The notes under the pieces were generated by a model. The model made no database searches and had not been told where the DNA came from. It saw only the letters and a program-made list of their open reading frames with translations. A program made the translations under genes and the position numbers. From Thecaphora thlaspeos (Eukaryota > Basidiomycota > Ustilaginomycetes > Urocystidales > Glomosporiaceae): a stretch of 64,000 bases of DNA. Position 1 is the stretch's first letter. The number at the start of each line of letters is the position of its first letter. Below are positions 45,412-55,046 of the stretch, in pieces. The stretch spans positions 682,001 to 746,000 of the forward strand of contig UWYS01000005.1 in NCBI GenBank assembly GCA_900291925.1, in the 5' to 3' direction.

Positions 45412-47128
45412 CTACGCCTCAAACTTGACGCCCTGGGCTAGCGTCATAGTTTTCGAGTAGTTGACCGTCGAAGTTGCCCATCTACAGTACTGCTTCCACG
45501 CCTCTCCTCCGCATTCCCTACCGGATCCGGTCGTCTTGTTACCTCCAAACGGAGCACCGACCTCTGCCCCGCTCGTCGAGACATTGACATTGACGATACC
45601 GCAGTCGGACCCGAGACTTCCCTGCCAGATCCCCACCTGCTCGAGAGAGCGCGTGAAGAGCGACGAGGAGAGGCCCTGCGGAACGTTGTTGTTCAGCTCA
45701 ATGGCCTCCTCGAGCGTCTCGAAGATGGCTACGTTTAGGATAGGCGCAAACACCTCTTCCTGGAAGGCAGCGTCCCTAGAGCTCGAAGGCTGGCAGATGG
45801 CAGGGACGACGTAGTTGCCTCCGGAGTTGTTGATGGCGGCGAGCTTGTCGTCGGCGCGCGACCTAGGTCCAAAGAGGACCTTACCGCCCGTCTGTTGGAT
45901 CTTTTCAATCGTCTCCCAGTACTTGTCGACGGCAGTCGACGAGTGCAGTGGTCCGCACATGATGCCGTCCTGGAGCGGGTTACCGATCATGTTCTTGTCC
46001 TGCACCGACTGGTAGATCTTGGTGAGGCGGGCGAGGAACTCGTCGGCGATCTTGGAGTGGAGCAGCAGGCGACGCGTCGAGGTGCAACGCTGTCCCGCCG
46101 TGCCAATCGCGGCGAAGGCGACACCAGACACGGCGATCGAGAGGTCGGCGTCCTCGAGCACGATGGCGGCGTTGTTGCCTCCGAGCTCGAGCAGCGACTG
46201 GCCGAGTCGCGCGGCGACGTCCTGTGCGACAAGCTTGCCGATCTTCTCCGAGCCGGTGAAGGAGAGAAGCTGGACGCGCTCATCACGGACCAGCGTCTGA
46301 CCGGTCTCGACGTCACCGCAGACGAGCGATGCGAGGGCGAGGGGCATGTTGTGCTTCTTGAGGACCGACGCGATGAGCTTGGTCGTGGCGATGGCCGTGA
46401 GGGGCGTGGTGGGCGAGGGCTTCCAGATGGTGGCGTTGCCCGCGATGAATGAGAGGCAAAAGTTCCAGCCGTGGACCGCGACGGGGAAGTTAAAGGCCGT
46501 GATGACGCCGACGACGCCGAGCGGGTTAGGGATCTCGTAGATGACGTGTCCCGGACGCTCAGAAGGGAGGACGGAGCCCTTGATGGCGCGGCTAAGTCCG
46601 ACAGCCATGTCGGCGACATCAATCACCTCCTGGACCTCGCCCTTGCCCTCGGTCAGGACCTTGCCCATCTCGTAGGAGATCAGAGAGCCAAGCGCTTCCT
46701 CCCTGTGTTTGTAAAGGAGCAGACATGGGAACGGAGGGAAATCAGCGACGGAGAAAGACCATAGGGGCAGAAACAGCAGCGCTGCGGGACGTCGCGACCA
46801 CTCACCCCTCCATGTACTCGTCGCAGAGGTCGCGCATGATCTGGCCGCGCTGGGGAGCGGGGACCTTTGCAAACTCGCGCTGAGCCTTCTTGGACGCCTC
46901 GACGACCTGCTTGACCTGCTCCGCGGTGGCGGACCTCACGGTGGCGAGCGTGGAGCCGTCGGCGGGGTTGCGACTGGTGAGGAGCTGCTGGGCGGCGCCG
47001 CTCTTCCACTCTCCATCAAAGACCCCGTGGATCTCTGAGCCGACGGTGCCTAGCTCGAACTTGGCAAAGACCTTGTCGAGCGACGTCGACGAGGTGGATG
47101 CGGTGGAAGTGGGGATGGGTTCGGGCAT
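45412..47128 (-). CDS. ALDH7A1: ALDH7-family aldehyde dehydrogenase (alpha-aminoadipate semialdehyde dehydrogenase)
   Basis: Exons 46806-47128 and 45412-46702 encode 537 residues. The NAD-binding core has FNFPVAVHGWNFCLSFIAGN, ATIWKPSP and SFTGSEKIG. The catalytic Glu is in LLELGGNNAAIVLEDADLS and the catalytic Cys in FAAIGTAGQRCTSTRRLLLH. The C-terminus reads GAPFGGNKTTGSGRECGG, then EAWKQYCRWATSTVNYSK. Features such as GGNN and the NYSK ending are diagnostic of ALDH7 (antiquitin). It oxidises alpha-aminoadipate semialdehyde to 2-aminoadipate in lysine degradation, and acts on other aldehydes. No mitochondrial presequence or peroxisomal tail is obvious (start MPEPIPTSTAST, end KFEA). It is divergent from the 2-oxoadipate dioxygenase-like gene across 1.8 kb, which supports the lysine-pathway reading. 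Confidence 0.95.
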
Positions 47129-48893
47129 ATTGACGGCGGGCCTGGTGGTCGTTGGCGCGCGACGTGGCTGGGGGTTGGAGGGTTCTCTTAACGGAGCTCG
47201 CCGCTTGAGTCTTTATCGATTGCTTGGTACGGACCAGCGAGGAGGCAAGCTGCTTCTGGCCGACATGGCGAGACTCTGTCTCTTCTTTGCGGGATGGGAC
47301 AGGGGAGGTAAGGGTCAGCTGGACTCGTCATGGATGCTTGCCCGGGGAAAGGCCGGGATGGGGCTGTGGATTGATGCGCTAGAGATTGTTGAGGGACACT
47401 ACCTGCTAGACTGAGCAGTGAAGACAACGGCGGAGGGTGGAGGCAAGCGCGAGAGTGCGGATGTGAGTGGGCCGCTGGCTGACGCTGCGGTGATGGTTAC
47501 TGTACATACAGAGGGCGCGGCGTGTGGCCGACATCGGCCGCCAGCTGCGGCGCTACACTAACTCTAGCTTTGGCTTCGGCGATGGGCCGCGTTGCACGGC
47601 CAAGCGCACACACGCACACACGCACACGGAGCTTGGCCGTGCTCGCGGCGCCCCACGCAGCGCACGCAGCGTGAACCACGGCCAAAGTGCGGCCGCACGT
47701 TCCCATGATCGCACGTTCCCATGATCACATGATCACATGATCACATGATCACATGATCGCATGATCACATGATCGCATGTTCCCTTAGTCACTCTTGCTC
47801 TTGCTCTCCCCCTCCTCCCTCCCCTCCTCCCTCCCTTTCTCGTCTCCCACCTCACTCTGTGCGCCACATCCTCGCCCGCCTCTTGACCTTTCCTGCCACC
47901 GCAAGCAACCACTACTCTAGCCTGATCGCCCGCCCGTCCGCCGCCCCCCCCCCCCCCCCCTCGCTCTCTCTTGGCACGCACAAGGCAAGAGAGAGCCCCT
48001 AGCTCATAACTTAGTCAAAAGCGTCAAGGCACGCTCGGCTCGCTCGTCCCACGAGCGGCATCCGGCCATGTAGCCGCTCCCCAGCAACCGCCCATGCCTC
48101 GATCCCCATGAGCGAGACAGCGCAACACCAGCCTGGAAAAACACCGAGGTCCGGAGAGATGCCAGTCACCTCCCCTCCCCTCCCTGCTCCTCCGGCCCTA
48201 CAGTGTAGTAGTAGTGGTGTCCTCACACCGCCGCTCACTCGCTCCAAGCAAGCTCTAGGCTTAGCGCAACGTCATGATGCTACGCTACTACTCTGTCCGG
48301 ACATGACCCTGAAGGTCAGCTATAAGGGTAAAGCCACATCCTCGTCCCCCCTGCGGCCATGGTTGAGCCTTGATTTCAACATCTTCTCCCCCCTTGTGCT
48401 TCCCTCGCCCTCGCCCTCGCCCTCGACCCTACCGATCCGCCTTGCCATCCTCGCAGCTGCCCGCCATCATCTGAACACCCTGCACACCTTGCGAATGACT
48501 GCACTTCGGTGAAGCCCCTTCCGCCCGTCTGTTCGCCCTCTCTTGCTCACTAGCTTAATCGTATCCCTACCCTCTTCCTCTTTCTCCCGAGGGGCCAGCA
48601 ATCTCGCCGTCGTACAAGCCCTGTATGAGTAGGGACCAGGCCCGTCTCTGTCGCATCATCAGCTCAAGGGATACAAATAGACCCTCTCCCACACCTCAGA
48701 ACCACTCCGTCGACAACGACAGTCAAGAGGCACGATCCGAGTACAGCGCTTCCTCATCGCGACCAAGCACGTCCCCTGAGCACGCCAGCGCCAGCCTCGG
48801 TCTCCACCCTTTCATCGCCCTCCTCCACCTGCGCACACTGCCCTCCGTACCCACACTGGTGTCCACGCTCCCGCCTCCTTCACGAGCCCCTGC
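47129..48893. promoter_or_regulatory. Divergent intergenic region between the two lysine-catabolism-type genes
   Basis: This 1.77 kb region separates ALDH7 (minus) from the dioxygenase-like gene (plus). It contains the octamer array at 47721-47776, a C run of about 16 at about 47945-47960, a short CA run near 47610-47625, and long C/T-rich stretches approaching 48894. No gene is supported: open frames such as 48108-48512 lack domains. It probably holds both promoters, possibly coordinated. Confidence 0.45.
47721..47776. repeat. Octamer tandem array ATGATCRC, seven copies
   Basis: Seven 8-bp units in tandem, five ATGATCAC and two ATGATCGC, flanked on both sides by related ATGTTCCC/CGTTCCC sequence. 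ATGATCAC contains the palindrome TGATCA, so adjacent units present evenly spaced palindromic half-turns. It lies in the divergent promoter region of the ALDH7 and dioxygenase-like genes, about 590 bp from the ALDH7 start. It could be a simple expansion or a cluster of protein-binding sites. Confidence 0.8.
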
Positions 48894-51021
48894 ATGACAC
48901 GCAGGAGAAATCGCATCATGGTCGCCCAGACCCTAAGGTCATCCCACCCTCCCGCCGCCGCCGCCTCTAACAATGCTGGCAACGCTGTAGACGGCCACGT
49001 CGAGGCATCGAAGCCCCTCGACGCTTCCGTAGGACAATCCGGCCAACACGTCGATCCTCGCACCGCCTTCTTTCACACCCAAGCGCAGCTGCCCGAGATC
49101 TCGAGCGATGAGACGACCACCGCCTCGTCCGACGCTTCTTCTGCCGCGGGGGGATCGCGCCACGCCATCGACTCAGATGCGCTGCGCGCCCTCTTTGCCT
49201 CAGCGATGTCAAGCCTCTACAAGAGCGAGGTGCCCCTCTACGGCGACCTGCTCAACATCGTCGCCGACGTCAACGGCGACATGATGATCAGGCACCCTTC
49301 GCTTGTCTCGGACGAAGAGATGAGCCGCCTCACCGTCGAGCGACACGGAGCGATGCGCGTCGGTACGCCGGCCGAGCTGGCACTGCTCTCACGCATCTTC
49401 AAGGTCCTCGGCATGCAGCCGGTCGGCTACTATGACCTCTGGAAGGACGCAGGCCTTCCCATCCACTCGACCGCCTTCCGTCCTGTGGGCTCGAGCGAGC
49501 TGATGAACAACCCCTTCCGCATCTTTTGCTCGCTCCTGCGCGTCGAGCTGATCCAAGACTTCGAGACGCGCAGGCTGGCCGAGGAGCTGCTGGCCAAGCG
49601 ACACATCGCTTCGACGAGGTGTGTAGAGCTGCTCGAGAAGCTCGAAGCCTCGCTCCACCACGGCCAAGGCGAGGGCGAGGGCCAGAACGAGGGCAGCGAC
49701 CGACGACCGCACCTGCTCGCCGTGTCGAGGGAGGACGCGCTCGAGTTCATCGAAGAGTGCCTGCAAATTTTCAAGTGGCATTCGCAGACGAATGTCTCCA
49801 AGGCCGACTACAACAAGCTCAAGAGGGCACATCCCCTCGTTGCAGACATCGTCAGCTTCCGTGGTCCGCACATTAACCACCTCACGCCAAGAACGTTGGA
49901 CATCGACGAGGTGCAGAGAGAGATGGGAAGGCCGACTACAACAAGCTCAAGAGGGCACATCCCCTCGTTGCAGACATCGTCAGCTTCCGTGGTCCGCACA
50001 TTAACCACCTCACGCCAAGAACGTTGGACATCGACGAGGTGCAGAGAGAGATGGGAAGGCCGACTACAACAAGCTCAAGAGGGCACATCCCCTCGTTGCA
50101 GACATCGTCAGCTTCCGTGGTCCGCACATTAACCACCTCACGCCAAGAACGTTGGACATCGACGAGGTGCAGAGAGAGATGGGAAGGCGAGGGTGAGTAC
50201 TCGAGGCCTTGGACACGGTTCTTTCGGGAAGCCTCGTCGCTGACATCCGTCTCGTGACCCCCTTTCCCTCCCATTGCAGCATCGACGTCAAGGAGATTGT
50301 CGAGGGCCCTCCGGCACGCACCAACTCGATCTACCTTCGCCAGACGTCGTTCCACGCGCTCAGCGAACAGGTCAGCTTCAGCGACCCCCTGGACTCTTCG
50401 GCGCGCGTCAAGGGCCACCACACCGCCCGCTTCGGCGAGATCGAGCAGCGCGGCCAGGCTCTGACGGGAAAAGGCGCCGACCTATACGACGAGGTGATGC
50501 GCGCCGTCCATACTTCGAAGGCGATCTTCGAGCACACCCAGGGCCGCAAGGCGACTTCGGAGCAGTACATGGCGATCCTCGAGCGCGAGTTCACTGCACG
50601 CTTCACCGACGATGCCGACGAGATGAGGAGGCAGGGTGTCGGATTCTACCGTTACCGCGTCGTCGAGGACGTCGCAGGCTCGAGTGAGGCAATGGAGGAG
50701 CAGGACGACGAGGGCGGCAAGAACCTCCTCGAATCTCTCATCGCCAGCGGGAAAGTGGTGGCGGAGCCCATTGTGTTTGAAGACTTTCTCCCCGCTTCCG
50801 CGGCTGGGATCTTCCAGTCGAATCTCGGCGCTTCCTCGTCGACCGACGAGTCGCAGCGCGCCGAGATCGAGAGGGGAAGCGAGGACGCGAGGAAGAGATT
50901 GCAAGAGGCGGTAGGATCGACGCTCCTGAATCCCTTTGAGCTCTACTCGTGCCAGGAGATCGACAGCCTCGAGCAGGTGGCAAAGGCCGTCGGCGTCAAG
51001 GCGGTTGTCGACCTGTTTTGA
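48894..51021 (+). CDS. 2-oxoadipate dioxygenase/decarboxylase-like (DUF1338/HglS), with in-gene triplication
   Basis: Two main exons (48894-50192, 50280-51021) encode a DUF1338 protein. Family segments: SDALRALFASAMSSLYKSEV; TVERHGAMRVGTPAE (first metal-ligand His); MQPVGYYDLWKDAGLPIHST; FRGPHINHLTPRTLDIDEVQ (second His); KGHHTARFGEIEQRGQALT (the ligand Glu in EIEQRG); and EDFLPASAAGIFQSNLG. By the bacterial HglS model it converts 2-oxoadipate to D-2-hydroxyglutarate with Fe(II) and O2 in lysine catabolism. Bases 49802-50185 are three identical 128-bp copies. Read straight through, the frame closes at 50132; with only one copy kept, the frame runs from the N-terminus into exon 2. Splicing from the AG|GT in copy 1 to that in copy 3 removes exactly 256 nt and does this. 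Starts at 48894 or 48918 are both possible. Confidence 0.82.
49802..50185 (+). repeat. Three perfect tandem copies of a 128-bp coding segment
   Basis: Units start at 49802, 49930 and 50058 with period 128 and show no difference I can see. The unit covers codons for DYNKLKRAHPLVADIVSF through LTPRTLDIDEVQREMG, including a predicted metal-binding His. The period is not divisible by three, so each extra copy shifts the frame. Each unit contains GACGAG|GTGCAG, an AG|GT proto-splice site. Confidence 0.97.
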
Positions 51022-51240
51022 GAGGTGGTCCGGAGGATTTCTCACGTCGTTCCTGTACAATAGTTATGAGCAATTTGTCCTTGTCGTTGCGTCAAAATAG
51101 CCTGAGGGAGCTGTCGCCGCTCTGGTCCTACCTCCATCTTGCGCTGGCCGAGTGTGTGTGTTGCCATGGCCTTTAACTAGAATGCTGATCGCATTGGTGG
51201 CAGAGCTGAGAGGTGGCCGAAAAAGCAAAAGAAGGGACTG

Positions 51241-51358
51241 AACTGCAGCACCCAAGATTCCCGCGTGGTCCCCCACCGCAGTACTGACTGAGCGATACCG
51301 TGCTTGACTTCGCAGATCGAACGGGATGCGGTACTTTCACGGTTCTATGGCCGCAGAT
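51241..51358 (-). rRNA. 5S ribosomal RNA
   Basis: The minus strand begins ATCTGCGGCCATAGAACCGT and ends GGGTGCTGCAGTT, length 118 nt, with the conserved 5S core (AAAGTACCGCATCCCGTTCG, CTGCGAAGTCAAGCACGG, TATCGCTCAGTCAGTACTGC). The ends pair as helix I. T-rich stretches follow on the minus strand (CTTCTTTTGCTTTTT), as a Pol III terminator. It is nearly identical to the copy at 22248-22365. It sits about 260 bp upstream of DIS3 on the opposite strand. Confidence 0.93.
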
Positions 51359-51614
51359 AGAAGACATGATGGGTGCAAGGTATATGTCATTTCAATGGTT
51401 TGTCGAGATGGGTGCCCAGGAAGGGAGCAGACGGAGAAGGCGGGCGCCGATTTGTTGGCGTGGCCCGATGGGCCAAGTTTTGTGACGCGGGCAGCTCCAC
51501 ACGAGGACGCCCACTTCTTTTGCACGCCAGCACGCCTTGCTCGCCACCTCTGTTCTCTCTCCACCACCACCACCTCCACCACCTCCCCACCCCCCGATCC
51601 CCCGCAATCGCGAC

Positions 51615-54600
51615 ATGGTCGAGATATCCATCCAAAAGCGGTCCCTTGCGGGCGCAGAGGTCGAGGCGAGCCAGCGCAAGTACTTCCGCAAGACCGCCCG
51701 CGGCAAAGTCATCAAGGTCCTCCGCGAACGCTACCTCCGCGACGACATCCCCTGTGGCAGCACCGCCTGCTCCAAGTGCCGCCACCTCCATCTCGCCATC
51801 ACCAAGGACGTCGAACTCGGCAACGCACAGAAAAAGGCATGGCTCAACGCCAAGGGCCTCTCAAACGCAAAGATCGACCGCAACCACTACATCGTCGTCG
51901 ACACAAATGCCTTCCTCCACCAGATGGACCTGCTCGAGAACCCGACCTTCACCGATGTCGTCGTGCTACAGACTGTGATGGACGAGGTCAGACATCGTAG
52001 CCTACCACTCTACAACAGGCTCAAGAACCTGATCGCCGATCCAGACAGGAGGTTCTGGGTCTTTTACAACGACTTTGGACGGTGAGTCCCCGGTCCCGTC
52101 TCTGGCATTCGCTGCGATCATGTCCAAGCCTCACTATCCGGGCTCTGGCTTATCTCTTCCTCACCTCCGCGCATCTGTTGCCTACAGACCGACGGCCGTG
52201 ACTCGTCTAAACGATGAATCGCCCAACGACCGCAACGACCGCGCCATCCGCACTGCCGTCAAGTGGTATCGCGCACACCTCATGGCCTCTACCGGGCCCG
52301 GCTTGTCGACAAAGGCCAACCTCGATGTCATCCTAATCAGCGACGACCAGGACAACGTCCGCAAGGCCGTCGACTCTGGCCTACGCGCCCTCTCGGTCAA
52401 GGAATACGTCGAAGGCTTGCCCAACGCCGATCAGCTGCTCGACCTTCTCTCGGCCAGGACCATCGGCGGCGCTCAGGGCTCCGGAGGCAGCGGGGAGAAG
52501 CGCACAGTACTTTACCCAGAGCACCTGCCGCAAAGTACCGTCACCGCCGGCGTCAAGTCGGGCGCGCTCGCACAGGGCTTCTTCAACGCCAACCCGTACA
52601 ACTACCTCGAGGGGACGGTGCGCACCCAAGCCTACGACAAGCCCGTGCTGCTCGTCGGCCGTGAGGCGATGAACCGCGCCATCGACGGCGACATTGTCGC
52701 AGTCCAGATCCTGCCTAAGGAAGAGTGGAAGGCGGCGATCGAAGAAGTCATCGATGCCGACGCCGCGTTGCACAACGACGACGTAGAGGGCAGCGACGGC
52801 GAGGGAGGTGACGAGGATGACGACGAGGAGGCCAGGCTGGCGCGCAAGGAGGAGGCCGACGCTAAGGCCAATGCGCGGTCGACAAAGTGCGAGCCGCAGC
52901 CGACCGGCAAGGTGGTAGGCATCGTGAGGCGCAACTGGCGCTCGTACGTCGCCCACGTCGACGTCACGTCGGTCAACGAATCGGCGCTCGGCAGTCTTGC
53001 GGCGCAGTCTCTGTTTGCGACGCCCGTCGACCGCAAGGTACCCAGGATCCGCATTCGCACGCGCCAGGCCAAGGACCTGATTGGTCAAAAGATCCTCGTC
53101 GCGCTTGACGCCTGGAGGCCGACGAGCCGCTACCCGGACGGCCACTTTGTCCGTGCACTCGGAGCGACCGAGAGCAAGGAAGCCGAGCAGGAGTCACTGC
53201 TGCTCGAGCACGACGTCCCCTACCGACCTTTCAGCAAGGCGATCCTCGATTGCCTGCCCGTCGAGGGCGACGAGTGGAAGGTCCCGCCCAAGGAAATGTC
53301 GCACAAGGCGTGGCGCGATCGCGTCGACCTGCGCGACGAGAACATCTGCAGCATTGACCCCGTCGGGTGCCAGGACATCGACGATGCCCTCCACGCCAAG
53401 CGTCTGCCGAACGGCAATATTGAGGCGGGCGTCCACATCGCCGACGTCTCGTACTTTGTCCGGCCGGACACGCCGATGGACGCTGAGGCGGCATCGCGCG
53501 GCACCACCGTCTACCTGGTTGACCGCCGTATCGACATGCTGCCGCACCTGCTCGGCACCAACCTCTGCTCACTGCGGCCATACGTCGAGAGGCTGGCGTT
53601 TTCGGCCATCTGGGAGATGACGCCCGAGGCCGATATCGTCAACGTTCGCTTCCACAGGTCGGTCATTGCATCCAAGGCTGCGTTCACGTACGAGGAGGCG
53701 CAGGTGCGCAAGGACGATCCGACCAAGACGGACGCGATCACCGAGTCGGTGCGGCTGCTCAACACGCTGGCGATCCAGCTCAAGAAGAAGCGCATGGAGG
53801 CAGGGGCGCTCAACCTCGCCTCGCCCGAGGTGCGGATCCACCTCGACTCGTCCGAGACGGCGGGGCCCATCGACGTCGAGCAAAAGGAGATGCGCGAGAC
53901 GAACAGCCTGGTGGAAGAGTTTATGCTGCTCGCCAACGTGTCTGTTGCGGAAAAGATCTACGAGACGTTTCCGATGACTGCGGTGCTTCGTCGCCACCTG
54001 CCGCCGCCCAAGACGAACTTCGAGACGCTACAGGACATCCTCCAGAAGCGCAAGGGGATGGAGCTGGACACGTCCAGCTCCGGCGCTCTCGCCGCGTCGC
54101 TGGACCTGTGCGTGGACCCGAACGAGCCGGCCTTTAACACGTTGGTGCGCATCATGGCGACGCGGTGCGTGCTGTCCGCCGAGTACTTCTGCTCCGGGTC
54201 GGTGGCGCGCGACACGTTCGGCCATTACGGCCTAGCAGCGGGCATGTACACGCACTTCACCTCACCCATCCGGCGATTCGCAGACGTGCTCGCGCATCGA
54301 CAACTGGCGGCGGCGGTGCACTACGAACCTCTGCACGCCAGCCTGCATAGCAAGGACCACGTCGACGACATCCTAAAAGTGGTCAACAAACGACACTGTT
54401 CCGCCCAGATGGCTGGACGAGCTTCGGTCGAATTCTACGTCGGACTATCGATCACGGAAAAGAACAAACTCAAAGCCGCACAGATGCAACTCGACCATCA
54501 GCACCACGTCAAGAGCGACGGCGTATCAACGAGGTTGAGAGAAGAAGCCTTCGTCATCCGTACCTTCCGAAACGGTCTAGCGGTGTTTGTCAACAAGTTT

Positions 54601-54798
54601 GGATTGGAGGGACTCATCACGTTCAAGGGCGAGGTGGAATTCGATGCGGACAAGTACGAAGTGACCATCGCAAAGGACGTCAGTGGCCTAGAGAGGGATC
54701 TGACTTTGGGCATCTTTGATACGTGCAAGGTGGAGATTGGCGTGGAAAAGGACCAAAATACAAAGAGGGCAAAGACGAAGATGTGGCTCGTCGGGTAG
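51615..54798 (+). CDS. DIS3: Exosome catalytic subunit Dis3/Rrp44
   Basis: Exons 51615-52081 and 52188-54798 encode 1025 residues. It begins MVEISIQKRSLAGAEV and carries the CR3 cysteine motif CGSTACSKCRHLHLA, then the PIN endonuclease domain (YIVVDTNAFLHQMDLLENP, ILISDDQDNVRKAV). Cold-shock-like domains follow, interrupted by an acidic insert. The RNB exonuclease core has the Asp cluster DPVGCQDIDDALHAK, with VHIADVSYFVRP and YTHFTSPIRRFADVLAHRQL. A C-terminal S1 domain ends the protein (EEAFVIRTFRNGLAVFVNKF). Dis3 gives the nuclear and cytoplasmic exosome its processive 3'-5' exonuclease and an endonuclease. All catalytic acidic residues I can check are present. The start at 51615 follows a C-rich leader; in-frame sequence upstream is low-complexity. 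Confidence 0.97.
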
Positions 54799-55046
54799 AC
54801 ATCTCGGATGCTTTGGAGAGATGGAGAGGGAACGGACGCCGGGGGGGGGGGGAAGACGAATATGGTATTGGGTCGTACATGCCTTGGAAGGCGATAGAGA
54901 GTGTGTATGGGGTGTGAGAGAATGGGACGCTATATGTACAGCATTGAGAGCGCGCAAGGTACGGAGGGAAACGACAGTATGTTGGAGAACGGAAGCTAAT
55001 AAAGGAAAGAGACAGTAACATTGCAAGAAGGGAGGGGAGACGGCGC

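Noticed and set aside
49802..50185. Direct repeats as a CRISPR array or transposon ends
   Set aside because: Copies abut without spacers, lie in a eukaryotic coding exon and have no terminal inverted repeats or target-site duplication.
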